A stretch of 64,000 nucleotides of DNA, from the NCBI RefSeq assembly GCF_001601825.1, contig NZ_LUJK01000010.1, positions 16,342 through 80,341 of the forward strand. Reading direction: 5' to 3'. Below are positions 49,978 to 58,738 of this stretch, in pieces. The translations under genes were made by a program, and so were the position numbers. This DNA comes from Limnobacter sp. CACIAM 66H1 (GTDB lineage Bacteria; Pseudomonadota; Gammaproteobacteria; Burkholderiales; Burkholderiaceae_B). The notes beneath the pieces are model-generated. The model ran no database searches. It had not been told where the DNA came from and was given only the letters and a program-made list of their open reading frames with translations. The number at the start of each line of letters is the position of its first letter. Position 1 is the first letter of the stretch.

Positions 49978-50622
49978 TTAAAACTGCAGGTCGCGCACAT
50001 ACGGGTTGCTTCGGCGTTCCTGACCAAAGCTGCCCTCTGGCCCGTGGCCTGGAATAAACACGGTGTCATTGCCCATGGGCCACAAGCGGTTGCGAATGCT
50101 GTCGATCAGGGTTTCATGGTCACCACCGGGAAAGTCCGTGCGACCCATGCTGCCCACAAACAGCACATCGCCCACAAACGCACGTTTGGCTTCCTCCGAG
50201 TGAAACACCACATGGCCCGGTGTGTGGCCCGGGCAGTGGCGCACATTCAGGGTGCAATCGCCAATTTGAACCGTGTCGCCATCGACCAGCCAACGGTTGG
50301 GTGTGAAAGGTTTACTCAAGGGAAAGTTGAACATGCGGCTTTGGTCGGCCAGTCTATCGATCCAGAACTGGTCACCCACGTGTGGGCCGATGATGGGCAA
50401 GTTCAATTGCTCGGCCAGTTCTGCCACCCCACCTGCGTGGTCAATGTGCGCGTGGGTGAGCCAGATTGCTTGCAGCTCCAGATTGCGATCGGCAACAGCC
50501 TTCTTGAGTTTGTTCAGATCGCCACCGGGGTCGATGATGGCGGCCTTGTTGGTTTCACTGCACCACACGATGGAACAGTTTTGTGCAAACGGTGTAACAG
50601 GAATGGTGTGGTAGCGAAGCAT
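49978..50622 (-). CDS. MBL-fold metallo-hydrolase (glyoxalase II-like, YcbL type)
   Basis: From MLRYHTIPVTPFAQNCSIVWC: LTHAHIDHAGG, CPGHTPGHVVFH, GRTDFPGGD, IPGHGPEG. Confidence 0.9.
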   Translation of the reverse strand: MLRYHTIPVTPFAQNCSIVWCSETNKAAIIDPGGDLNKLKKAVADRNLELQAIWLTHAHIDHAGGVAELAEQLNLPIIGPHVGDQFWIDRLADQSRMFNFPLSKPFTPNRWLVDGDTVQIGDCTLNVRHCPGHTPGHVVFHSEEAKRAFVGDVLFVGSMGRTDFPGGDHETLIDSIRNRLWPMGNDTVFIPGHGPEGSFGQERRSNPYVRDLQF

Positions 50623-50722
50623 GTGGCGTGTGGGTGAATACAGTGGAGATATAGTAGTGAAATTGTGGTGTTGATTCAAATTAACCCGGTTCAATTGACC
50701 AAGAAAAAGGGGGTTCGAGTTT

Positions 50723-51052
50723 ATGGGAACAGCGGCATATCGCAGATTTCTGGTGGTACTGGCTGTGGCATTCGCCGTGGCATTTGCCTTGGTGTGCATT
50801 CCGCCGTTCATCGACAATCCAGACATTGTGGGTGCGTTTGCGGGTGGTTTTGTGAACCCCTACGCCTCGGGTTATGCCATGGACATTTTCTTCACCTGGG
50901 CCGTGTTGGCCGTGTGGGTGATGTACGAGGCGAAAGTGAAGGGCATTCGCCACGGTTGGGTGGCGTTGCTGCTGGGCGTGGTGCCCGGTGTTGCCACCGG
51001 GTTTGCGGTGTACCTGTTGATTCGTTTGAATCAGGAACAGGCCGCAGCTTGA
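50723..51052 (+). CDS. DUF2834 domain-containing membrane protein
   Basis: 109 aa. FVNPYASGYAMDIFFTWAVLAVWVMYEAKVKGIRHGW typical of DUF2834. Confidence 0.75.
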   Translation: MGTAAYRRFLVVLAVAFAVAFALVCIPPFIDNPDIVGAFAGGFVNPYASGYAMDIFFTWAVLAVWVMYEAKVKGIRHGWVALLLGVVPGVATGFAVYLLIRLNQEQAAA

Positions 51053-51054
51053 AA

Positions 51055-51669
51055 TTACACCGCCAGCGGATGATCGGCCATGTCGTGGTTCACATCGGCA
51101 TGGCCTTGTTCATCTTTGCGCACGGCGATGACCACATCGCGTAGCTTGGCATCGGCGGGCAGCTTGTAATAGTCGATTGCAATTTTCGGTGCGGCGATGT
51201 TTTCAATTCGGCCCGCATCAATTTCAGCCAGGTAGTCGGTGTAGCTGATTACTGCCTGGTTCTCGAAGTAGCCCACCATGCGGTGAGCGGTTTTCGGGAA
51301 GAACACATACAGCACGAAATAGAAGTGCCAAAACACCAGTTGGGCAAACAATACCAGCAGCCGCTCGCCCACACTGGGTTTTGCAATTTCAATAAAAATC
51401 ATCAAATGCATGCGTTCGTTTTCCGCTTCTTCAAGCAGGGTTCGAATGGTGGGGCCGTAGCCGGTTTTCATTTTCCGCAAGCTCTTCAGGTGGATCCACA
51501 TGCCAGCCACCATGCCGGGTACACCTGCCACCGTTTCCAGAATGACCGCCCGATGACCGTAGCGTTTGGCAAAGAAAGTGTCGGCAAACCAGCGAAAAAA
51601 CATGGTCAGCGATTTTGCGAACTTGTCAGAGAAGTCTTTGGGGGTGGGTTCTTGAGGCAATGCTTCCAT
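51055..51669 (-). CDS. Alternative oxidase (AOX-type ubiquinol oxidase)
   Basis: 204 aa. ETVAGVPGMVAGMWIHLKSLR, LEEAENERMHLMIF diiron motif, C-terminal RKDEQGHADVNH (E and ExxH ligands). Confidence 0.9.
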   Translation of the reverse strand: MEALPQEPTPKDFSDKFAKSLTMFFRWFADTFFAKRYGHRAVILETVAGVPGMVAGMWIHLKSLRKMKTGYGPTIRTLLEEAENERMHLMIFIEIAKPSVGERLLVLFAQLVFWHFYFVLYVFFPKTAHRMVGYFENQAVISYTDYLAEIDAGRIENIAAPKIAIDYYKLPADAKLRDVVIAVRKDEQGHADVNHDMADHPLAV

Positions 51670-51805
51670 GTGCTCTACTCCTGAGGTGTGACGACAGCGC
51701 TTTTATTTACTTTTTGAATTAGTCTACGCTGATTGGAATGTGGGGGCTAGCCCTTAAAATCACTGCCAAAACAAAGAGAGGCTGACTTATTTGAGGGAAA
51801 GGGCA

Positions 51806-52198
51806 ATGAATAAACTGATATTCAAATTTGTTCTAATTGGATTTTTAGGGGTGTCATCTTGGGCCTTCGCAGACAGCGCCAATGATGAAGAACTTTGTGC
51901 GCAGATGAAAGATGCAAAAACAGAGATGGAAGATACGCTTCTACAGATCAAGCAGAGAAAACAAAATGACTCGGCATTTCTTAAGGCGTTGAACAATAGT
52001 CAGAAGCAATGGATGCAATATGTGGATGCGGAATTACTCATGCAGTTTCCCTCGCAGCAGTTCATCGACTACGGTTCTGTTTTGCCGATGTGCCAATGCG
52101 TAACCCGACTGGGTTTAGTTCAGGAACGAATTGTTACTTTAAAGCAATGGCTTGAGCCAGTTGTGGAGGGGGATGTGTGTACGGGAAGCAAGCGGTGA
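51806..52198 (+). CDS. Exported LprI/DUF1311-like protein
   Basis: Signal peptide MNKLIFKFVLIGFLGVSSWAFA, Cys-containing short domain (ALNNSQKQWMQYVDAE) like DUF1311/LprI. Confidence 0.55.
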   Translation: MNKLIFKFVLIGFLGVSSWAFADSANDEELCAQMKDAKTEMEDTLLQIKQRKQNDSAFLKALNNSQKQWMQYVDAELLMQFPSQQFIDYGSVLPMCQCVTRLGLVQERIVTLKQWLEPVVEGDVCTGSKR

Positions 52199-52229
52199 AT
52201 CGAAGTTAGCGTAAGCCCCACCAGGCGCC

Positions 52230-52535
52230 GTGGAGAGGGGCTGCGGTTGGACTACAAACACAATTTGTATTGAGACAGAAAGCCTTGTTACGTGCAGAAT
52301 ACGGTTGAAGCAACAACTTTATTCAACCAAATCCATCCTGATAAAAAGCGCAGAAGATCGCGATAGCGACATCAAGATTCTCGAATCATTGCTAAACCAC
52401 CCTGCTGCATCTGCCTTGACGAAACGCAACATTGAAAAAGAGATTCGAGCAATCAAGGGCCTGCAATGTCGTTGTAGGGAATTGCGGAGAAACCTTCATC
52501 TTTCGAGATATGCTCAATTCCTGATTTGGAGATGA
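52230..52535 (+). pseudogene. Possible truncated NERD (nuclease-related) protein remnant
   Basis: DSDIKILESLLNHPAASALTKRNIEKEIRAIKGLQ resembles the helical lead-in of NERD-domain proteins; the following sequence loses similarity. Weak evidence. Confidence 0.25.
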
Positions 52536-52686
52536 CCATTTTTGAGTTCAGTGGTTTTTGCACAGCTAGATTGGACATGAATTTGCCTCTGGGCGAGAGT
52601 TTTAAATTTTCACGAGTCTAGGGGCTGTTTTCATGGCTATCAAACTTGTACCCTGTTCAGGTTAAATAGAAACCCTCACCCAGCCC

Positions 52687-53178
52687 ATGAAAACCCTGCT
52701 CATCATTTACCACTCCATCACCGGCGGTTCCAAAGCGATGGCCCATGCCGTGGCTGAGGGTGCTGCAACTGAAGCGGAGGTAAGTACCCTGCTGCTTCAC
52801 GCCAGTGAAACAAACGCCGAACATGTTTTGAATGCGCACGGCTATGTATTCGTTACCCCCGAAACTTTGGGCAGCATGGCGGGTTTGATGAAAGACTTTT
52901 TTGACCGCACCTACTATGCTGCGCTCGACCAAATCAATGGGCGGCCCTACACGGTGTTGGTGTGCGCCGGCAGCGACGGGCAGGGTGCAATCAAGCAAAT
53001 TCAGCGCATTGCCACGGGGTGGCGTTTAACGGAAATGGCACCGCCACACATTGTGTGTACCCACGTACAAACGCCTGAAAAAATTCTGGCACCCAAAACC
53101 ATTGGCCCTGCGGATTTGCAACATGGCCGCGATTTGGGCGCTGCATTCGCAGGTGGTTTGGCTTTGGGTTTGTTTTAA
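52687..53178 (+). CDS. Flavodoxin-like NAD(P)H-dependent oxidoreductase
   Basis: LLIIYHSITGGSKAMAHAVAEG FMN-binding loop, TPETLGSMAGLMKDFFDRTYY. Confidence 0.82.
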   Translation: MKTLLIIYHSITGGSKAMAHAVAEGAATEAEVSTLLLHASETNAEHVLNAHGYVFVTPETLGSMAGLMKDFFDRTYYAALDQINGRPYTVLVCAGSDGQGAIKQIQRIATGWRLTEMAPPHIVCTHVQTPEKILAPKTIGPADLQHGRDLGAAFAGGLALGLF

Positions 53179-53187
53179 ATCACCAAT

Positions 53188-53832
53188 TCAGCTTCTCCAC
53201 TCCGGAAGCCGCACATCCTTCCACACTGCAAAGGCTCGCAGGCCTACGGTCACCAGTACACAGCCCAGCATGTTCACATACGCCGGGTTGTCCAGTTCAC
53301 GCAGGCCAACGTAAGCCCAGCCGCCGAAGAAGGCGCAAATGGCATAGGGGCGGTGGTCTTTGAAAGCTTGCGGAATTTCATTGCACACAATGTCGCGCAG
53401 CACACCGCCAAACACGCCAGTGATGACACCCATGAAAACGGCCACCAAGCTGGGCATGCCCGCCATGATGGCTGCGAAAACGCCCGCGGCGGTGAACAGG
53501 CCCAGCCCCAAAGTATCGGGCCACAAAATGGCTTTTTCAGTGAACTTGAAATGTCGCTGCCGCATAAACAACATGGCCACGATGCACAGCACGAACACGG
53601 CCCACAGCAATTCAATGTATTTCACCCAGAAAAAGGGGCGTACATCCAGCAACAAATCGCGCAGCGTACCGCCACCAAAGGCTGCCAAAAAGGCCACCAC
53701 GCACACCCCCACGGCGTCCAGCCGCTTGCGTGCACCTTCCAGAATTCCGCTGAGGGCAAAGGCCAGTGTGGCGACTACTTCAATGCCCAGTTGAATATTC
53801 TGGCTGAACTCCCCGGGGTTGAGCGTCGCCAT
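53188..53832 (-). CDS. TRIC/UPF0126 family membrane protein (YadS/YicG-like)
   Basis: VATLAFALSGILEGARKRLDAVGVCVVAFLAAFGGGTLRDLLL and GVITGVFGGVLRDIVCNEIP repeats. Confidence 0.9.
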   Translation of the reverse strand: MATLNPGEFSQNIQLGIEVVATLAFALSGILEGARKRLDAVGVCVVAFLAAFGGGTLRDLLLDVRPFFWVKYIELLWAVFVLCIVAMLFMRQRHFKFTEKAILWPDTLGLGLFTAAGVFAAIMAGMPSLVAVFMGVITGVFGGVLRDIVCNEIPQAFKDHRPYAICAFFGGWAYVGLRELDNPAYVNMLGCVLVTVGLRAFAVWKDVRLPEWRS

Positions 53833-53833
53833 G

Positions 53834-54199
53834 TCAGTTCACCGCCGCGCGATCAACGATCACGTAATGTTTGCGCACTGGCTCCAGTACCTCGAAAACA
53901 CCTGTGAATTCCGCAGGAATTACTCCGGCATCGCCCGGACCAAACTGCTCGGCCTGCCCTTGGGCATTCGTAATCTGAATGCGCCCTTGCAGCACATGGA
54001 AAAATTCGTCTTTGCCCGGGGCAAATGCAATGCGCCAAGCCCCTGTTTCGCAGGCCCACACACCAGCACTAACTCCGTTGTTTTCATAGTGATTCCAGGT
54101 GCTGCGCAAAGGGTTGCCTTTTTCAAGCCGATCAGGGCGAGGGCGGTCATGTTCAAGCGGCGTGTTGCACTTGGCAAATACAGTCAGTTTTTGTGTCAT
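53834..54199 (-). CDS. Cupin domain-containing protein
   Basis: AGVWACETGAWRIAFAPGKDEFFHVLQGRIQITNAQGQAEQFGPGDAGVIPAEFTGVFEVLEPVRKHYVI. Confidence 0.88.
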   Translation of the reverse strand: MTQKLTVFAKCNTPLEHDRPRPDRLEKGNPLRSTWNHYENNGVSAGVWACETGAWRIAFAPGKDEFFHVLQGRIQITNAQGQAEQFGPGDAGVIPAEFTGVFEVLEPVRKHYVIVDRAAVN

Positions 54200-54413
54200 G
54201 GATTGAACTTTGTTTTGAACCGTGGTCTATTGTAAAGGCAGGACTACAGGCAGGGGGCTTTAGCGATGAAACAGTTTTGGGAGGCCCTGGGGCAGTGGTC
54301 AGCAGCCTTGTTGTGTAGCGTCATGCTGTATGAGGTCTTTGCTGCATAAAACCCGGGAATCGATTGCGCCCGCTGGGTGTAGAATCTAGGCACGTTCAGC
54401 CCGAGGTTTTATC

Positions 54414-56327
54414 GTGTCTACCCCTTTCCGTGTGTTGTCTTTCATCCCGCCGATGACGCAGCTCAACACGCCCTATCCATCTACGGCTTACATCACCGGC
54501 TTTTTGCGCAAACAGGGCGTTGATGCCGTGCAGGCCGACATTGCGCTGGGCCTGGTGCTCAAGCTGTTTTCACCTGAAGGGCTGGACAGGATTGCCTCTG
54601 AAATTGAGCAGTACGAGGAGGTGACCGAGCGCGTGGCCCTGTTCATGGACCAGTTCAGCCGTTACCGTGCCACCATTGCCCCCACCATCCGCTTTTTGCA
54701 GGGGGGCGATTCCACCCTGGCCCACCGAATCAACAGCCGGGCTTTTTTGCCGGAAGGCCCGCGGTTCGAGGCGCTGGATGTGTATGTGGACGAAGAAGGG
54801 GGCGACCCGCTGGCCTGGGCCTTTGGTGCCTTGGGCGCGCAAGACAAGGCACGCCACCTGGCCACCTTGTACCTGAACGACCTGGCCGATGTCATTGCTG
54901 ATGCGATTGATGAGCGCTTTGAGTTTGTGCGGTATGCAGAATCACTGGCCGGTAGCCAGCCCAGCTTCGACCCGCTGGCTGACGCCTTGCAGCAGCCTTT
55001 CACGCTGATTGATGAAATTCTTGTCGAGCTGACACTGGAAGAATTCAGGCGGCAGCAACCGCAACTGGTGTTGTTGTCTGTGCCCTTTCCCGGCGCGGTG
55101 TATGCGGCCTTGCGCATGGCACAGGCCATGAAGGCCGAGAACCCCACCATCAAAATTGGATTGGGTGGTGGCTATGTGAACACCGAGTTGCGTGAACTGG
55201 GCGAGCCACGCCTTTTCGACTTCGTAGACTTCGTTACGCTGGATTCAGGCGAGCGCCCCCTGCTGTGCCTGATTGAATACCTGCAAGGCAAGCGTGGCCC
55301 ACAGCGGTTGGTGCGCACTTTCACGCGCAACGCTGAAGGAACGGTTCAATACACGAACTGGGCTGAACCCGATGTGCCGTTTGGCGATGTGGGCACCCCC
55401 ACTTGGGATGGTTTGCCATTGCACAGCTACCTTAGCCTGCTCGACATGTTGAACCCCATGCACCGGCTCTGGAGTGATGGGCGCTGGAACAAGCTGACTG
55501 TGGCGCACGGCTGCTACTGGAAAAAATGCAGTTTTTGCGATGTGTCGCTTGATTACATTTCCCGCTATGAAAACGCCACAGCCACCGAGCTGGTCAATCG
55601 CATTGAACAAATCGTGGCCGAAACTGGCCAAACCGGTTTTCATTTTGTGGACGAGGCTGCACCCCCCAAAGCCTTGAAGGCCTTGGCACAGGAATTGATT
55701 GCCCGCAATGTGTCCATCTCTTGGTGGGGCAACATACGGTTCGAAAAATCCTTCACGCCCGAGCTTTGCCAGTTGCTGGCTGACAGTGGCTGCATTGCGG
55801 TTAGTGGCGGGCTGGAGGTGGCATCCGACCGCTTGTTGAACCTGATGAAGAAGGGCGTTTCAGTGGAGCAGGTGGCGCGGGTCACCAAAGGCTTTACCGA
55901 TGCCGGCGTGTTGGTACACGCTTACCTGATGTACGGCTTCCCCACCCAAACTGTGCAAGACACCGTGGATGCGCTGGAATACGTGCGCCAATTGTTTGCC
56001 GAGGGCTGTATTCAATCGGGTTACTTTCATCGTTTTGCCTGCACCGTGCACTCGCCAGTGGGTAAAAACCCGGAAGAATATGGCATTCAATTGAAGCCCT
56101 TGCCCCAGGGCACTTTTGCGAAAAACGACATCGGCTTTATCGACCCCACGGGTGTAGACCATGCAGCGCTTGGCGAGGGCTTGAACCGCGCGCTTTACAA
56201 CTACATGCACGGCATTGGCCTGGACCAGAATGTGCGCAGCTGGTTTGACCAAAAAGTGCCTCGCCCCACGGTGCAAAAAAACTTCATTGAGCAGGCTTTG
56301 TACGGCAAACCAGTCAAAACAGCTTAA
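54414..56327 (+). CDS. B12-binding-domain radical SAM protein
   Basis: 637 aa. N-terminal B12-binding-like part (LVLLSVPFPGAVYAALRMAQAMKAENPTIKIGLGG), radical SAM part with Cys cluster GCYWKKCSFCDVSLDY and YGFPTQT. Confidence 0.87.
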   Translation: MSTPFRVLSFIPPMTQLNTPYPSTAYITGFLRKQGVDAVQADIALGLVLKLFSPEGLDRIASEIEQYEEVTERVALFMDQFSRYRATIAPTIRFLQGGDSTLAHRINSRAFLPEGPRFEALDVYVDEEGGDPLAWAFGALGAQDKARHLATLYLNDLADVIADAIDERFEFVRYAESLAGSQPSFDPLADALQQPFTLIDEILVELTLEEFRRQQPQLVLLSVPFPGAVYAALRMAQAMKAENPTIKIGLGGGYVNTELRELGEPRLFDFVDFVTLDSGERPLLCLIEYLQGKRGPQRLVRTFTRNAEGTVQYTNWAEPDVPFGDVGTPTWDGLPLHSYLSLLDMLNPMHRLWSDGRWNKLTVAHGCYWKKCSFCDVSLDYISRYENATATELVNRIEQIVAETGQTGFHFVDEAAPPKALKALAQELIARNVSISWWGNIRFEKSFTPELCQLLADSGCIAVSGGLEVASDRLLNLMKKGVSVEQVARVTKGFTDAGVLVHAYLMYGFPTQTVQDTVDALEYVRQLFAEGCIQSGYFHRFACTVHSPVGKNPEEYGIQLKPLPQGTFAKNDIGFIDPTGVDHAALGEGLNRALYNYMHGIGLDQNVRSWFDQKVPRPTVQKNFIEQALYGKPVKTA

Positions 56328-56360
56328 TATTGACAGTATGTAAACTTTAAAGGTGGCACC

Positions 56361-57668
56361 ATGCGTTTAAAAACCCTGTTGATGCCCATGATCACCCAGC
56401 ACCGGTTTGCGCGCGGCACCCTGCTCGCCCAACGCACCAAGGCCGAAAAAGCCCGGCTGGCCTCGGGCCGCCCCCACGAGGTTTATTACTTTCATCAGGT
56501 GGACGACCCCTACAGCCATTTGGTGGCCCAGGCTTTGCCCCGCTTTTTGGCGCGTTACAACATTGAATTGAAGCCACATGTGGTGAGCCCCCCACCCGAT
56601 TCGGCCGCACCTGAACGGGAAAAACTGGTGGCCTACAGCCGAGTGGATGCTGCCTTGCTTGCGCAGCGCCATGGTTTGAGTTTTGTGGACCATGGCCGGC
56701 AACCAGCCTTAGCGCGTGCCCGTCAGGCCACCCACACTTTGGTGGCAGCCATTCAAGACGGGCAGTTTGTGGAGCATGTGGCCTCGGTGGGCCAGTGGTT
56801 GTGGGCCGGCGATGAAACCCAAATGCCTCCCGAGCAATTCAATGCATTGAAACCGGTGTCCAGCCAAGACGTGCAAAACCACATTGCACAGGCCGACGGG
56901 TTGCGAGACAAATTAGGGCATTACCTGGGCGGCATGTTGTATTACGAGGGCGAGTGGTACTGGGGCATTGATCGCCTGTACCACCTCGAGCAGCGCTTGC
57001 AGGCTTTGGGTGCGCAAGCCAATGGGGCCATTGCCTTGCTGTTTCCTGCAGACGATGGTCTTGAGCACGCCAAACCACTGGAGAACCCGCCAGACATTGA
57101 TTTCTTCTTTTCTTTCCGCAGCCCCTATTCCGCCATCGTGGCCCCCCGCATTTTCGAGTTGGGCCGCCTGACTGGCGCGAAAGTCAATTTGCGTTTTGTA
57201 TTGCCCATGGTGATGCGCGGCTTGCCCGTGCCCAAGGTGAAGCGCGAATACATTGTGTACGACACCGCCCGGGAAGCGCATGTGCGTAACATTCCTTTTG
57301 GTCGTTTGAACGACCCCGTGGGCAAACCCACTGAGCGCGGCCTTGCCTTGATTCCGTTTGCCGAACAGCACAGCAAGGGGCAAGAATTTGTGCTTTCCTA
57401 CATGCAGGGTGTGTGGGCTGAAGGCATTGACGCCGGAAGCGACAAAGGTTTGAAAAAAATTGTAGAACGCGCTGGTTTGCGTTGGGAAGGTGCAGAAGTG
57501 GCCCTGCAGCACGAGGCCTGGCGCGAGCGGGCCACAGCCAACAGAGAGGAGCTGTTTGCCGCTGGTTTGTGGGGGGTGCCCTCATTCAAGGTGGGCAATA
57601 CGGTGGTGTGGGGGCAAGACCGCCTGTGGGCTGTGCATGAAGCTTTGAAATTTCACTTAGCAACCTGA
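56361..57668 (+). CDS. Tandem DsbA-family / 2-hydroxychromene-2-carboxylate isomerase-like protein
   Basis: 435 aa with two halves: VYYFHQVDDPYSHLVAQALPRFL and IDFFFSFRSPYSAIVAPRIFEL..GVPSFKVGNTVVWGQDRL. No CxxC. Confidence 0.8.
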   Translation: MRLKTLLMPMITQHRFARGTLLAQRTKAEKARLASGRPHEVYYFHQVDDPYSHLVAQALPRFLARYNIELKPHVVSPPPDSAAPEREKLVAYSRVDAALLAQRHGLSFVDHGRQPALARARQATHTLVAAIQDGQFVEHVASVGQWLWAGDETQMPPEQFNALKPVSSQDVQNHIAQADGLRDKLGHYLGGMLYYEGEWYWGIDRLYHLEQRLQALGAQANGAIALLFPADDGLEHAKPLENPPDIDFFFSFRSPYSAIVAPRIFELGRLTGAKVNLRFVLPMVMRGLPVPKVKREYIVYDTAREAHVRNIPFGRLNDPVGKPTERGLALIPFAEQHSKGQEFVLSYMQGVWAEGIDAGSDKGLKKIVERAGLRWEGAEVALQHEAWRERATANREELFAAGLWGVPSFKVGNTVVWGQDRLWAVHEALKFHLAT

Positions 57669-57866
57669 TTTGCCTTGCTGAACGGGTGGGCATTTCACCG
57701 ACCCATACGAGCAAAAAACACAGCAATCTCCAGGTTTGGGTTTCAACAAAATATTGCAGTGTTCACACTTGAAGAAAAACAGGCAGGCGTCCGTTGGCAT
57801 TACGCAAAGGGTGCTTTTGCCGCAACTTGGACAAGTCAAAATCGACTCACGTACAACTTCAGTCAT
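57657..57866 (-). CDS. GDCCVxC domain-containing small protein
   Basis: From MTEVVRESILTCPSCGKSTLCVMPTDACLFFFKCEHCNILLKPKPGDCCVFCSYGSVKCPPVQ; diagnostic GDCCVFCSYG. Confidence 0.85.
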   Translation of the reverse strand: MTEVVRESILTCPSCGKSTLCVMPTDACLFFFKCEHCNILLKPKPGDCCVFCSYGSVKCPPVQQGKSGC

Positions 57867-57883
57867 GGTGCGTTCCCCCGCTT

Positions 57884-58198
57884 TTACATGAACCATGGCA
57901 CTGCCAACATGAGCATTGAAAGCACGGCGATTAACCAGTAAATCAGCTTCTGACCGCGGCTGCAAGCGTTGCAACCCTCCCTGCGCCAGAACATTTTGTA
58001 GTAAGCAAATGCCAGCAAGCTGATCGTGATCACCATAAAAACGGGTCGGTAGGGTTCCAACGCAGCAAATATGCCGATTGATGCACTGCTTCCCACGCCC
58101 ACAGCCAGCAGCAGAAGCGGACCAAGGCAACAAACGGAAGCCCCGAATGCCGCGAGTGCGGTCGCAATCAGGGTGCCGGTATTTTGAGGTGTTGTCAT
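57884..58198 (-). CDS. merT: Mercuric transport protein MerT
   Basis: From MTTPQNTGTLIATALAAFGASVCCLGPLLLLAVGVGSS..EGCNACSRGQKLIYW; vicinal CC in TM1, three TMs. Confidence 0.85.
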   Translation of the reverse strand: MTTPQNTGTLIATALAAFGASVCCLGPLLLLAVGVGSSASIGIFAALEPYRPVFMVITISLLAFAYYKMFWRREGCNACSRGQKLIYWLIAVLSMLMLAVPWFM

Positions 58199-58239
58199 GT
58201 TGGTATTTCTCAATGCATTAGGAAGTGATATTGTGAAAG

Positions 58240-58261
58240 CCGTACCTAAGTACGGAGTCAA
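58240..58261 (-). promoter_or_regulatory. MerR operator / merT promoter -35 region
   Basis: Minus strand: TTGACT-CCGTAC-TTAG-GTACGG; same layout as classical mer operators (TTGACTCCGTACnnnnGTACGG), between divergent merR and merT. Confidence 0.88.
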
Positions 58262-58266
58262 CAGGC

Positions 58267-58674
58267 ATGATTCAAAAACACACATTAAGTATCGGCGGGT
58301 TGGCCCAGGCAGCGGGCGTGAATGTTGAAACCATTCGTTACTACCAGCGCGTGGGCATGCTTGCACAACCTGCAAAACCCCTTCAGGGCGCCCGTAAATA
58401 TGGTCCACGGGACATCAAGCAGATCCGCTTTATAAAGCGAGCGCAGGCCTTGGGTTTTACCCTGTCCGAGGTGGCTGAACTGCTAGCGTTGGGCAATGCG
58501 AGTTCCTGTCGTGAAACGCAGGTATTGGCTGAAAGCAAGCTGGAGTCCATTAGCTCACGGATTCAAGACCTTGTAAAAATGCAGGATACTTTGCAGCAGC
58601 TTGTGGCGCGGTGTAATGCAATAGACAAATCGACCAATTGCCCCATTATTGATGCATTGGTGGGCGATGAATAG
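58267..58674 (+). CDS. merR: MerR-family regulator (Hg(II)-type)
   Basis: LSIGGLAQAAGVNVETIRYYQRVGML; Cys spacing C(ASSCRE)...C-x8-C (RCNAIDKSTNC) as in MerR. Confidence 0.88.
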   Translation: MIQKHTLSIGGLAQAAGVNVETIRYYQRVGMLAQPAKPLQGARKYGPRDIKQIRFIKRAQALGFTLSEVAELLALGNASSCRETQVLAESKLESISSRIQDLVKMQDTLQQLVARCNAIDKSTNCPIIDALVGDE

Positions 58675-58675
58675 C

Positions 58676-58706
58676 TTGACCTTGTCACCATGTCAGGGTT
58701 TCTAAT
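58676..58706 (+). promoter_or_regulatory. MerR-family-type promoter (19-bp spacer) upstream of the CDF transporter
   Basis: TTGACC-TTGTCACCATGTCAGGGTT(19 bp)-TCTAAT; TTGACC-N12-CAGGGT matches the layout of CadR/PbrR-type operators. Confidence 0.6.
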
Positions 58707-58738
58707 AAAGTAAAATAAGTACTGATCAAGGAAATTTC

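Noticed and set aside
49708-50637. 309 aa plus-strand ORF
   Set aside because: Antisense to the ATC-hydrolase-like and MBL-fold genes; no domain features.
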